Of a stretch of 64,000 nt of DNA, positions 32,601 through 44,158 are shown one piece after another (position 1 is the first letter of the stretch; every line of letters starts with the position of its first letter). The notes under the pieces were generated by a model. It was given only the letters and a program-made list of their open reading frames with translations. It was not told where the DNA came from and made no database searches. Source of the DNA: Limnanthes douglasii subsp. nivea (taxonomy: Eukaryota > Streptophyta > Magnoliopsida > Brassicales > Limnanthaceae); assembly GCA_036936605.1 (NCBI GenBank), contig JAUPFV010000004.1, positions 295,038,009-295,102,008 of the forward strand. Direction: 5' to 3'. The translations under genes and the position numbers were made by a program.

Positions 32601-33801
32601 AACTTTATGTCGCGTTAAAAACATCATCCGATAAACATGCTCGATGCATTTAAAAAATTGCAGAAAACTTTTCCAAACCAAACCCTAATCGAAAATGAAA
32701 AAGCAAAGAAAAATGAAGAAATCATACATTTTCCAAGCCTTTTATCTTCTCTCTTCGAATGGTTTTGTGAAGAATGGGTTTTCTTCACCAAGCTTCTCTC
32801 TTTTGTGAAGAACGGATTTTCTTCTCCAAGCTTTTTCTCTCTCTTCAATTTGTAAGTACTGGTTTTGTTTTTTAAGAAAAAATGGGTATGAGGGCAAATG
32901 TGTATTTTCCTTTATGGAGGAAATAACAACATGGTTTTTTTTCAAATTATGGGGGAAATAATAATTTTGATGGGGAAATAGCTTTGGCCAAAATCTATTT
33001 GAGGCTAGACTTATTAGTAAATTGTACGTTTTTTAACCCAATTAGTATAAACCCCTTTAAAATTATAATATAAAACTTCTGTGTATTCATCAATTTTACT
33101 TAAACCCATTACTAGTTTTAGGTTATTTTTAATTAATTTTGGTAACATTATTTATTTAATTAAAAATATTTATTTCGGTTGTCAGTTTTTGTACCAGATT
33201 TATAAATCTAGAATAAATACATAGGTTTCGACATGAACGCTTATTTTTTTCTAATAATCTTTTAAGTCTACATAGGATAGCCGAGTTGATGTAGTACGAC
33301 ATGCTTGTTACCAAATGTTATGAGTTTGAATCCCTTTACAAACGTTTTTTGGGTTGTATCGGTTCCTGGTTCACCTTCTACGATTGGTTTACATACTGTT
33401 GTGTCACGTTGAAGGTTTATCCTGCACACTCGTTGTCTAGCGGTTGCGGTTTCTTTACGAAAAAAATCAAATCAAATTTTGTGTCAAGTTAAAGGTTTAC
33501 TACCCTGCACACTCGTTAAATAGCGGTTGCGGTTTCTTTTCAAAAAAAAAGTTTCAAATCAAATTTATATTATAAGGTTTGTATGTTGATTTTTTTTGTT
33601 TTTAAAAAAAATCACAACTACTGCATGTGCACTATGCCTGTGAGATAATTTTTTGAATCTATTTGGAACTATTCTCTGTAATTATTGAACTTAAATAGGT
33701 GAGGTCCAATTATTATATTATGCGCTGGTTTTGACTGCTATTTTGAAATAACACATACTAACATACTAGGTCAAATATACAATTAATTAAAACAATTATT
33801 C

Positions 33802-33804
<3 letters not shown>

Positions 33805-33856
<52 letters not shown>
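33805..33856. repeat. (AT)26 microsatellite
   Basis: 52 uninterrupted bases of AT repeat. Confidence 0.98.
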
Positions 33857-33859
<3 letters not shown>

Positions 33860-34124
33860 AATTCAAATCTGTCTAGTGATAAATAATATTTTTTATTAAT
33901 TAAAATATTATTTATTTTTTCTAATACAATATTTTTTTAATTTTATAAGTAAATATATATATATAAAAATTACATTCTAATTTTATTATTTTTATGCAAG
34001 TTTTACATTTGAATCCACGAAGTCTAGATTACGAAGTCTAGATTTTCTAAATTTTCTGCGCTAGATGGAAATAAATTTAATAAATATTAGTTATTAAAAT
34101 AAAATTTCAAGCATCAAAAGAATA

Positions 34125-34262
34125 GTATCTTTGCTTTTTCATCATCTTCTTCAACTTATTCTTCTTATTCCTCCTCAATTTTATCTTCATCTTCCTCATT
34201 GTTAGACTCTTCATCTTCATCTTCTTCCTCTGTAACTTCTTCTTCCTCCTCCTATTCTAAGT
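34125..34262 (-). repeat. Pyrimidine tract (CTT/CTC-rich)
   Basis: Dense TCTTCATCTTCTTCCTCC sequence. The minus strand would give an acidic Glu/Asp run with stops. Low complexity or the tail of a decayed acidic-protein gene. Confidence 0.6.
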
Positions 34263-37109
34263 TCTCTAGTTTTCTATTTATAGGTGTAAGAACATAATAA
34301 AGTAAGTTGTACAGAGTCATCTTCATCTCTTGAATAAGAAACAGAGTATGGAAAAGAATATTCAACGGAAAGGGAGAAGATCTCATTGTCATAAGAAATT
34401 GAATAGTATTACTCTATAATCTTCATTGTGTATGGTGCGAAAGAGCTTGAGTAATGAGAGATCATTTTGAATTTTGTGAGTTTATTTCTAATTAGTTTAT
34501 GAGTTATGTTTGTATGAAACCATACTAAAGTTGTACACATAATTTACAGGAAAAATAATTAGTGAAATCAGCCATTTTCACTGGTGCTCTAACCAATTCT
34601 CGATAGCCGTTTTTAGTTATTTCTTTAGTTAGTCGTTGTTATCTCACGCTGTCAAATCAAACAATAAGTTACCCAATAGAAATTGATTAACAACCTTAAA
34701 TATTGATATGACAAAATTGGTTGGAAGATAGTGATTTATTTTAATTATATACGAGACAAAAATATTTTTTTAATTAAATAAATGGGTACCAACCGATGAA
34801 AAACATACGAGACTGCATGGAATTAAACATGTTAGTCGCGGAAATATTAATTAATTAACGAATGTGATAAAACATGCAATATCATAACAAATAATGTGCG
34901 AGTTTACTACAATTAAACATGAAATTCAAACACAACTAAACATGCAAGACTATTGTAAAACAAATATACGAGACTTGCAGTAGTTTATGTAAAAAAATAT
35001 GTTTGTTTACTTACAAGATATATTATTTACAATAAATTGGACCATCGGAAAATACTATATTAAGAGAGCTTTCAATGAACGTTTGTATTATCATTATTAA
35101 GGAACTAATAAAACATATATGCTATCATCAATGAAGATATGGCTTCACTGTATTCTTTACAAACAAATCCATTATGGATAAAGACTTTAGTATATTACCA
35201 AACAAAAACGCCACAGTCGAGGCTTCCTAGTTTTGTTATGTGATATGTTTTCATCTTTTTACTTTATATGGCTTATTATTCATAGGTGTGATTTTTTTTC
35301 TAAAAGTATGCTAATTGTTAACAAGAGGAGACATGAGTTAAAAGTTTACATGCAAGACCGGTAAAAAAGAAAAAAAATATGCATGACTTTAAATACTTAC
35401 CAATAAATCAAATGATTTTCTTATTTATCACATGTGCATTACAAGGAGACAACAATGGGTTACAGTTTGTTGTTACTCCCGTTCCAACATCAATATCCAG
35501 TAATGTCCAATGGTTCATTATATTTTTTGAGATAATGTATACTATAAACAACACATAATACGCGTTTGCATGCTTAGCGAGAAGTACCTCGCCAACCATT
35601 TTTGTTAAATTTTTCTTCATGGTCATTAGAGTGTGCATTAACACAAAGGAATACAAACAGATTTTGTTTAATAATGTATACCTGATTTTCGGTATACTTA
35701 CTGTTGTATGAGCAGAAAGCGCTATAACGTGACATTTATCTGAGTACTTCCCATCGAAACCCATGGTTGGTACTTCCTAGTTGTTTTCTCAAAGAGTCTT
35801 ATAACTTTATGTATCAATAATCTACCAAATGACAAGTAAGGGAAATGTTATACACGAGGTGAGACTAAGAAGTATTGTAAAAAGATAATGCAATACTAGG
35901 TCATCGTTACAATGTGAGACTTATACATTTTACCTTAAAATCCAGGCCGCGTTCATTAGGTAGCACCATCAGATCACTTATATAGACATTCATTCGATAG
36001 TGTCCCTATGATGGTAATACTATACTTCTAGATCTTCCTGTTTTTCTACCTTTTGTATCTTACACACTTTATGGTATTCACCAATATGTGTTTGTTGTTA
36101 ACATTTTTATAGTGTTTGTTATTCGGTTGTTTTGTGTTGGGTTTTTATAGCGTCTTGTGTGGCTGGTTCGGCTTTTGGTTGATGGAGTTAGGCCTTTTCT
36201 GCTTGCGGGGTTTCCCTTGTTTTCGGTAGTGTTTTTTTTCTGTTTCGTGTGGATTTTCTAGTTGTTGTTCTTATGAGACCGGATGGTTCGACTGTTTTGT
36301 TGGGTGTTTTGTTTCTTGTTCTGGTGAGTGTTCTTTTTGTTGTTCTCGTTGGTGTTCTTTTGGTACCCGTGGTAGTTGACTAATAGTGGTGGTACTGCTG
36401 ATTCAGTTGGTTTTGGATCACAAATAGGTAGAGATAGTGTCATGTCAGGGCCTTAAAGTTCCAGCTTCCAACGTTACTTAACAATAATTTTTTCTTGTTC
36501 TTAGACCTGTAAAAACAATGTGATATATATTAGTATGAGATGTGTGAGACTGAAATAAATAAAACTGAGATAACAAGCAAGAGTAAGAGAAATATATACT
36601 TATTTTTTTCTTTTATTTTTCAAGTGAACGCTTCATACGGTAGAACTATACCACTTGTATATATTGCTTCGTCTTTTAAGTTCCAGTTTCTGATGTAAAA
36701 GATAACTCATCTTAAAGGGTGTTGGAGTTTTCCTTTTTTGTTTGACTAATTTAGCTATGGTGCAACCAATATTAAAGTCATCTATGAAACATATGGTTTA
36801 TGTTGGGGGTTTTCGGATTGGTGTTTCTTTTGATGTGGGTTAGTTTGTTCGGGTTGAGGTGGTTTGTTGTTTGGTTGGGATGTTCTCATTGGTGGCTATA
36901 TGGGGTTTGAAGGCTTTGCTTTTAGTTTTTTAGCTATGAATTTAGTCATCTTCTTAGGCCTTGAATCTAGTACATGATCTCGGTTCTCAACTGGATTATC
37001 TCCCAAACCCACCAGCTTTCTCTGCATTGAATAATCATATTCCGGTCATTGTAAGTGTTAATTCACTCTTAAATTTCTATAAAATGATACGTATCTCACC
37101 AAAACATAT

Positions 37110-38345
37110 ATGACTAGTTTAAATCAACATGCGAGATTATTGTAAGCTAAACCACGCAAGACAACTGTTACTAAAACATGTAATTCTACTACAACTAAAC
37201 ATGTGATTCTACTGCAAACTAAACCATGTGAGACTAGTGTTACTGATTATGCAATTCGGCTGCAACTGAATATGAAATTCTACTTCAATTAAACATTTGA
37301 TTCTACTATAACTATAATGTACGAGACTATTGCAACCAACACGTGTTTCAACTTAAACTAAACATGTGATTATACTTAAACTAATCATTTGAGACTAAAA
37401 AATTTGATACCTCATTATATATGAGATGTTTTATCTTTTAAATTATATCCAAGGTTCATAATTTTGACTATAATCCCCACCATTTGTAGCATCTTGGAAT
37501 CATATTTGTTGTTGCTTCTTCTTGCGTACAGGTTGTATGTTCCATGATGAATGACTTCATAAAAAATATATCAGCATCATTACAACTAATTTGTACTTGT
37601 TTAAATATATAGAATTATGCTTACCATTAAAAGTGGAACACATCAGATAAATCTATCAAGTTTGTGAGAGACACATGCTTTAGTTAATCCAAGTATCTTC
37701 TCTTTCATTGCGCCATACCAATCATAGTTGTCAATTTTTGAAGATTTTTGACATAAATGCCGTTATTGCACCCAGTATATATCCCGATACTGAATATCAC
37801 AATGTAGAGCACAAAACATGATAAAAACCATATCATTCACAACCTCGCATTGATGGTTTTGTCTATTACTTATTGTAAAACATAATAGAATTATAACAAA
37901 TAGGCTAATCATAAAAAAACTACATCACATACTATTTCAATATACTATGTGGGGCCTTATCTCAAATAAACCATGCGAGACTAGTGCAATTAAACATGCG
38001 GTCCTCGTGAAAAAACCACATATTAGTTATGATCAAATAAACTATGACTAGTGTAATTAAACATGAATCATGGTAAAAAAAACATGATAGGCTAGTCAAA
38101 AAACCATGTGAGACTAGTGCATGTAAACATGTAATTTTGGTTAAAAAACCACATGTCAGTACTAACCACACAACCATGTGAGATTAGTGCATCTTGGTGA
38201 AAAAATACATATTATATTAGTGCAAGTAAACCACGTGAGACTGGTGCATGTAAACACGTCATCCTGGTGAAAAAAACTATATATCATGATAAGCCATGTG
38301 AGACTAATGCAATTAAACTGATCTACAACTGAAACATGTGTTACC
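37110..38345. repeat. Diverged repeats around ATGTGAGACTAGTGCA
   Basis: The motif CCATGTGAGACTAGTGCA with a following TAAACATG occurs many times with irregular 40-70 base spacing (for example near 37200, 38100, 38170, 38225 and 38300). Weaker relatives lie near 34880-34990. An old tandem array, non-coding. Confidence 0.6.
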
Positions 38346-39720
38346 AATGATAAATTCATACATTTATCAAATTATTTAATATTGGTTTTGATTTATTTTT
38401 ACCAACTTTTCTTCAATTTTAGTAAAAAACGTATGTTTTCATCATCCCAGACTCTGGTTCTTAACTATCGGTGTAACGATGTTTTAATCCTTCTTTTGAT
38501 TTTAAAATCATTCGCTCATCACCATGTTTCAAACCTAAAATAGTTTTTGTGTTATTGGTGGTTCGTTTTTACAAGTTTGGACCGAATGCAAAAAATATAT
38601 TCTTCTATTGAGTATGTCTTTATGATCTTGGTTATAATCTAATAATACTTTTTCATTAATAGAATCTCATTACAGAGACCATAAGAAACCTTCAATACCG
38701 TATAGAAAGACGTTTCTTTTACAACTTCTATGTGTTCATTGGTAAGAATGTTACTTTTCTCTTTCATCAAATATAATATGTTAACAAAATCAAATGTGAA
38801 AAAAGTATGCTTTAAGAGACATTTTATCGTGCAACAAAACCATGTGAGACAGATTGATGAAATAAGCCAGACTACAGACCTAGGTAGTAAATCCATACGA
38901 ATATTTATAAATATACGTGACATCTTTAAAATAAACATGAAATGCGCAAGCCGGCATGTGAATATATAATTCACGTGTAAAAAATGAATCACAATATGCA
39001 AACCAATGCGAGACGTGTGTAGGACAAATGGATAAGATTCAAGACGAAGTTCGTTTTCACCTTCACATTGAATAAAACTGCAAATTGGATCTCAAAACAT
39101 GAAACAATAGGACATGAGGCAATATATTAAAACATAATTACTAAAATATAACACATCAAATACAAATGGTACGACATTTTCATACTTTGAAACCTTGTGT
39201 TTATAAGTACGAATGCGAGTTTCACTAATTTACCCTAATTGACAACATATTTCTTGTTAATTCAAGATTTTTAGACTAAAACAAAGAAGTGGTACATGTA
39301 ATAATATAATTTTAGACTATTGTACTTCAAATAAAGATTAAATGAAGGACGTATTGAAATAATCATGCTTCAAATAAAGTTTGTAGTTTATAATTAGTTT
39401 TCTTAACTCACTTTAAATCGGAGTTCATCGACGTTAATTTTATTTTTTTGGTTTCTGGGTTTAAGATGGAAATTAGTAGAAAGAAAGAAAAACATTTAAA
39501 ACATTTTTATTTAAATGAGAAAGAAAAACATTTGCCAACCCAAAACGTCATATATACTAATAGAGTATATTTGCCCAATTGTATGGTCCAATCTATAATT
39601 ATAGTTTATGATATTATGCGATAATAAAATATTTGGTTGAGTATTTATGGATAGTCCTCGCAAATAAATATTAAAAAAATATGAGACCCATTTTAATTTT
39701 ATTGAAAAAAAAAAACTTAT

Positions 39721-40127
39721 CTTGTTAATAAAAAAAAGTGTAAAGCAAAATTTCTATCTTTATCGGACGGATATCCCTCGAGAAATGAGAAATAAAATTC
39801 AAATTGGATCTCTCTAGATCGCCACTCATAATTCATAAAGCTCAAATCCCTCTCTCCTCTATCTGTCCGTATCTGTAAAAAAACGTTTTCCAACGGCACC
39901 GCGTCCGGCCAGGATTTCATTCGATCATGTTGGAATTGTTCGACGACGGTTTTACCAATTTTGCGAATAAGTTGTTTATAATTGAGCCGGAGAAAGTAGA
40001 TTCGAAGGCAGGTCGCCGTCAAATATGGATCTTGTTTTCTGCAAGGCCAATGTATTGAGGAGGAGTGGTCGGTTGGAAGAGGCTAAAAAGATTGAGAGGT
40101 ATAGTTTTTTGTTTTGCTATTTGTTTT
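39721..40127 (+). repeat. Most complete copy of repeat H, left of MULE-2
   Basis: Joins both parts seen separately at 3815-3933 and 28914-29140. An ATG at 39927 opens L-E-L-F-D-D-G-F-T-N-F and the frame stays open to about 40050. Another frame, from an ATG at about 40025, reads through K-A-N-V-L-R-R and L-E-E-A-K-K-I-E to an AG/GTATAG that could be a splice donor. A possible acceptor lies at 49098 beyond MULE-2. H may be part of a decayed low-copy host gene, with MULE-2 inside its intron. The product was not recognised. Confidence 0.5.
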
Positions 40128-40162
40128 GGGCCAGGCTAGAAATAATACACATTTTTATAGAT
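40128..40162 (+). repeat. MULE-2 left terminal inverted repeat
   Basis: 35 bases, with 32 of 35 matching the complement of the right end. The mismatches cluster at positions 16-18. Confidence 0.95.
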
Positions 40163-40609
40163 TTAGAACCGCTAGATCTTATACCTAATTGATAGATCTC
40201 GCACCTAAATTTTGACCATTTTACCCTTTTCAGAAAACCTAGCTATAAAAGCGTTTGATAGATCTCTCACCACTTTTTTCCTCTCTTTCTCCTTCTCTCT
40301 CTAGAAACCTCTTAAGACCCATTTCTGAAATTCGACTTTTTGAAGAATCTAAACCGAAGAAAACGTAAAGGTAAACGATACGAACATCATGGTGTAATTT
40401 TTTTTTGATTTCATTCGGTATAAACTGTCGAATCTAGGTTTTTAGGTTTTGTGGTTTCGATTTCAAAAGTTGGATTTTTGTATGATTTTAGGTGTTGTTT
40501 TGTTAGATTAGTGTTATATTGTTGTTAGTACTGCTAGGATCTACGTTTTGGTGCTTGGTTTTGTTAGAAATGAGGCTGTTTTGGGGTTGTAGGCATTAGG
40601 GTTCGACAT
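40163..40609 (+). promoter_or_regulatory. PMD promoter and leader exon of MULE-2
   Basis: CTATAAAAG lies near 40244. A CTCTCTTTCTCC leader follows, and a probable 5' UTR exon ends at a GTAAAC donor at 40371. The matching acceptor TTTACAG is at 40859-40865, just before the ATG, so the leader intron contains the palindromes at 40610-40795. Confidence 0.55.
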
Positions 40610-40795
40610 TGCTGTCAAGGCCTCGTCGCAGGCCGTTCGTGCGATGAAGAGGGGTCTTCGTCGCACGGCCAAAATGAGACGAGGCCTTGACCCAGTCTCA
40701 TTTTGGGCCTGCGACGAGGCCCAAATGAGGTCTCATTTTGGGCCTGCGACGAGGCCCATATGAGGTCTCATTTTGGGCCTGCGACCAGGCCCAAA
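40610..40795. repeat. MULE-2 palindromes in PMD leader intron
   Basis: Several GTCTCATTTTGGGCCTGCGA arms face GGCCCAAAATGAGAC-type arms. A second pair, TTCGTGCGA and TCGTCGCACGG, is also present. The same arms occur at 44811-45240 and 48405-48660. They account for spurious open frames in the region. Confidence 0.85.
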
Positions 40796-40866
40796 TTGAT
40801 TTTTTTTTTTTATATTCCTTTTGTTTTTTCATTCTAATTCATATTTTTTTGCGTTGTATTTACAGG

Positions 40867-42857
40867 ATGCCTCGATTCAAGATTAAAGCAAAAAATCCGT
40901 TCAAAAAAATTAGGGCCGATGCCGAGGCGGCAGCAGCAGCGGATAGAGCGCGGGCCGAGGCCGAGGAGGCTGCTTCGAGCGAGGAACATGTTCCCGGTAC
41001 ACGTAGTATACGACGTCTCCGTCGTGGCGGTGATTATATTCCTACTCCTGCTGATGGTACCACAGGGGCAGCTTCTACGTCGCATCCCCCTGACGAGGAG
41101 TACGATGACGATGTAGATGCACCGCAGTATATGGAGGGTGATGCATCTCATGTACCGGACTATACGGAGGACGATGCACCTCACGCGCCAGAGGCAGCAT
41201 TCCACTCATCTGAGGGTGAGGATGTTGGTTTTCATTCCGTGCTGTCGCATGTTCCGGCACTTTACCCGGATTACACCCTGCACGAGGCTTATAGCGTCTA
41301 TCACGGAGATGTAAGTGTTACACCTTTATACTGTTTTATAATTTTCTTACGTGTTCTGTACACATGTTTTTAATTATTATTGTTTTACGAATTTACATAT
41401 TTTATACATATTGCAGGATAGGGTCACTCTCCGATGCTTCGCTATGTACGACAGTCTCCGGAGATGGGACATTACAAAGCAGAGCAGGGTACGGGCCAGG
41501 GTGATGGAGACTATATTCGGTCCACTCGTCGATGCACTCACCCGCTGGCATACGAACCTCCATTTGGTGGAGGCATTCTTAGAGCGGTGGCATGAGGAGA
41601 CTTCTTCTTTCCATTTCTCGTTCGGGGAGATGACAGTCACATTGGACGATGTCCACGTCATCACTGGACTACCGGTTGTAGGTAGGTCCTTCACAGCTAT
41701 ACCCTTTGACGATGATGTTGAGAGGCTTGCTACTTATGCTGCCATGCTAGGTGTGCGGCAATCGGAGCTTAGTAAAAACCTTAGGAATGCTGGTAGTGTG
41801 AAGCTAGGGTGGCTGCATAGTACTTTTAGTAGTTCTCAGTATAGTGATAGGAGGATCACTGATGCCCAGGTAGATCATGCCACCCGTGCCTACATACTAT
41901 ATCTGTTAGGTACCACTATTTGCGCGAACAAAACCGGGAACAGCATTCCATTAGATTACCTCCAGTTTGTGAACCAGTACCAGAGTTTGCATATGTACAA
42001 CTGGGGCCAGTTGGTTTTAGCGCAGCTGTACCACGCCCTTAGTCAGGGATCTCTCCATGGTACGGGAGGCATTTGCGGGTTTCTAGCGTTGCTGGAGTCG
42101 TGGATTTTTGCACACTTTGTTCAGCTCCGAGCTCCACTTTTTCCGGGTTACGACGTATCCATGCCCCATATGTGCCGACATGCGCCGCGGAAGATTGGTG
42201 TCTCCCATGAGGTCCGCATGCAGATGAGACACGTACTGGCGACTTGCACTGAGGCAGATGTAAGTCATTTTCTTTCAATTTAATTATTTTAATTATAAGT
42301 ACTTTTACTAATATAAATGGGCTAAATTATTCTATTTACAGGTCCTGTTCCTCCCGTTCACTGGTTTACGAGACCCTTTTCCGTTCCAGCAGATCAGTTA
42401 TGTTGAGTTGAACCTTGCTTCGTTCGACGTGGTTGCGGCGTACTACCCAGACCGTGTCATTCGACAGATGGGGTATGTACAGTTGATTCCTAAGAATATA
42501 CGCCCTCCTAAGTCGAAAAAAGTAGGGAAGAAGTGGGTCACAGACTTAAAGTGGGACGATCACTTGTGGCAGAATTGGGAAAGCCACGTGTTCACTCCTT
42601 TTAGCACCGAGTACCGTGGTAGTGGACCTAGTGCTGACCCGATGTACTACATTTGGGCGAGGAAAAGGCTATGGTACATCGTTAGTTGTCCTGCGCCGGA
42701 GAGAGGTCCTCGGGTGGAGCCGGACGGTGGTGCTGTTTATTCAGGATACGAGCAGATTGCTGCGTTTGCTCCTACGCTACCTACTTTGGATCACCCTGAT
42801 CTTCTAGAGTCCGCCCTCATGATGTGTAGGATCGCCGAGAGGTACCGACGGCATTGA
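40867..42857 (+). CDS. PMD (plant mobile domain) protein of MULE-2, 600 aa
   Basis: Spliced from 40867-41310, 41417-42259 and 42342-42857. The introns have GTAAGT donors and TTGCAG/TTACAG acceptors, and all junctions are phase 0. The N terminus starts MPRFKIKAKNPFKKIR, then an Ala/Arg/Glu-rich segment and an acidic stretch. The PMD occupies about residues 150-560, with FGEMTVTLDDVHVITGLPV, YILYLLGTTICANK, a Y-N-W-G-Q block and YYPDRVIRQMG. The fold is shared with MAIN/MAIL1-type proteins and with transposon-borne PMDs. The start follows an acceptor and is supported by the homologous MULE-1 gene. No stops interrupt it. The molecular role in the element is unknown. Confidence 0.9.
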
Positions 42858-42902
42858 TGATTATTCTCAGAAAAACTTTGTTAGCTTTTTGGACATCAAC
42901 AC

Positions 42903-43098
42903 TATATTGTGGTAATCGGTAAATTGTTTGACTGCTTTTAATTTTTGTAATCGGTTAACTCTATGAATGCTTTTAATTTTGGTAATCGGTAAATTGTATG
43001 ACTGCTTTTAATTTTTGTATTTTAATTTATTGTATGACTGCTTTTAATTTATTTTAATCGGTTTGATTACTTTGAATGATATACACACTCAAAATTAT
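42903..43098. repeat. Short repeats after PMD stop
   Basis: GACTGCTTTTAATTTTTGTA and GTAATCGGTAAATTGTATGA recur about four times at 50-60 base spacing. Probably in the PMD 3' UTR. Confidence 0.65.
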
Positions 43099-43290
43099 AA
43101 TGAAACAGAAACACACATTCGTACTTGAAATGAAACTCACACTGAAACAGAAATACACACTCATACTTAAAATGAAACTCACACTGAAACAGAAATACAC
43201 ACTCATACTTAAATTGAAACTCACACTCAAACAGAAATACAAACTCATACTTAAATTGAAACTCACACTCAAACAGAAATACACACGCAA
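43099..43290. repeat. 42-bp tandem repeat between converging genes
   Basis: About 4.5 units with core GAAACAGAAATACACACTCA; starts at about 43141, 43183 and 43225. It lies exactly between the 3' ends of the PMD gene and small gene A. Confidence 0.9.
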
Positions 43291-43292
43291 AA

Positions 43293-43709
43293 TTATCTAT
43301 CTGGCCAGTTCCATTTCATCAACCTCCTTTCTTCTTTCGCATCTTTGTAGTCACGGATTTCCTGTATCTGGATGTCATAAATGTCAGAGCGGACCGCATC
43401 CAGCTGGCCCTCTGTTATATAATCCGTCGCTTGACAGTTGAACCGGTTACACGCAATACGACGTTCCAATTCATTGAGGTCAGAAACTAGATGTCGACGG
43501 GTTTTGACCAAGACCGACCACCTAGCTCGCACTTCATCAACACACCTTGAAATGTAAGGCGGCTGAACACCATCTCTTCCGCACAGGAAGTACATCTGGC
43601 ATACTAATGCCTCGCAATACCTTTTACCACCCTCTGGAATGTGCTTATTACCAACTTCAACTGATGCCCTCATCAGATACTGATCTTCCAACTCAGTCCA
43701 TGAACCCAT
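43293..43709 (-). CDS. Small SANT/Myb-like protein A of MULE-2 (138 aa)
   Basis: Single exon. Starts M-G-S-W-T-E-L-E-D with the W and E-D of SANT-like N termini. The middle has EALVCQMYF and the later part has T-D-Y-I-T, aligning with the D-A-F-F-x-R-V-L-C-x-M-Y-Y skeleton of protein B and the MULE-1 proteins. It ends in a basic K-W-N-W-P segment. It is divergently transcribed from protein B across 449 bases with a TATAAATAG box near 43763-43770 (minus). Probably nuclear and DNA- or transposase-associated; this is inferred from family shape only. Confidence 0.8.
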   Translation of the reverse strand: MGSWTELEDQYLMRASVEVGNKHIPEGGKRYCEALVCQMYFLCGRDGVQPPYISRCVDEVRARWSVLVKTRRHLVSDLNELERRIACNRFNCQATDYITEGQLDAVRSDIYDIQIQEIRDYKDAKEERRLMKWNWPDR

Positions 43710-44158
43710 TTTTCAACTAGATTTATCAACTAATGATGAAGTTTCAATGTGCATGAAGCTTCTATTTATAGACGGACCCGAAAACTCCCTCTCATTTTCA
43801 AAATTCAAAAAATCTCTCTCGTTCTCGAACATTCTAATAATCCCGCTCAATTGTAAAATATCAAAACTCCCTCTCATTTTCAAAATTCAAAAACTCCCTC
43901 TCATTTTCAAAATTCAAAAACTCCCTCTCATTTTCAAAATTCAAAAACTCCCTCTCGTCACAGGAAATTCAAAAAATCCCGCTCACATTCTAAACTCCCT
44001 CTCATTTTCAAAATTGAAAAACTCCCTCTCATTTTAGGAATTCTAAACTCCCTCTCATTCTCTAAAATAAAGTCCCACCTAAATTGTCTTCACTATATAA
44101 AGGGACTACAAGTCCGATTACATTCATACCATCTTCTCAAACTTAGAAAGTTCAACAA
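43710..44158. promoter_or_regulatory. Bidirectional promoter with 27-bp AACTCCC repeats
   Basis: Divergent genes A and B share this spacer. A TATA box for A is near 43763-43770 and one for B (TATATAAAG) is near 44094-44102. Between them (about 43783-44065) eight or more copies of AAACTCCCTCTCATTTTCAA repeat, strictly 27 bases apart in the central part. Variants read AATCCCGCTCA. MULE-1 small-gene promoters have AACTCCC or ACTCCCGCC boxes in similar positions. Confidence 0.75.

Larger units (their letters stand above)
31932..32989. mobile_element. MULE-4, non-autonomous Mutator-like element with 9-bp TSD
   Basis: Flanked by the 9-bp duplication AAAATCTAT (31923-31931 and 32990-32998). The ends are imperfect inverted repeats sharing CAAAGCTATTTCC and CCATC, followed by a second TTATTTCC block on both sides. 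The outermost bases are GGCC at one end and AGAC at the other. Length is 1058 bases. It has no transposase domain, only a short ATG frame at 32179 and a palindrome array at 32392-32600. It is probably an internally deleted derivative of a larger MULE with the same layout as MULE-1 and MULE-2. Confidence 0.82.
33000..39720. other. AT-rich region, no convincing gene
   Basis: 6.7 kb without a supported coding gene. Longer open stretches (35764-35408 minus, 39001-38639 minus, 36443-36258 minus) have compositional bias only, and no domain was recognised. A GTAAGT near 35700 after an open stretch could be a decayed splice site. Contents noted separately are an (AT)n run, a pyrimidine tract and GTGAGACTA repeats. 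It could be an old Helitron or gene debris. Confidence 0.4.

Noticed and set aside
35408..35764. 118-codon minus-strand frame
   Set aside because: No domain, biased AT-rich codons and a GTAAGT within it. Not enough support for a gene.
36258..36443. Asn/Lys-rich minus-strand frame as part of a Helitron RPA-like gene
   Set aside because: Considered because the region lacks other genes, but no OB-fold, Rep or helicase motif could be seen.
40738..40866. Earlier start for the MULE-2 PMD frame
   Set aside because: This stretch is palindrome array and intron ending in TTTACAG just before the ATG at 40867. The N-terminal extension would be repeat-coded.
43747..44037. 96-codon frame in the spacer between small genes A and B
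   Set aside because: It is a translation of the 27-bp promoter repeat.
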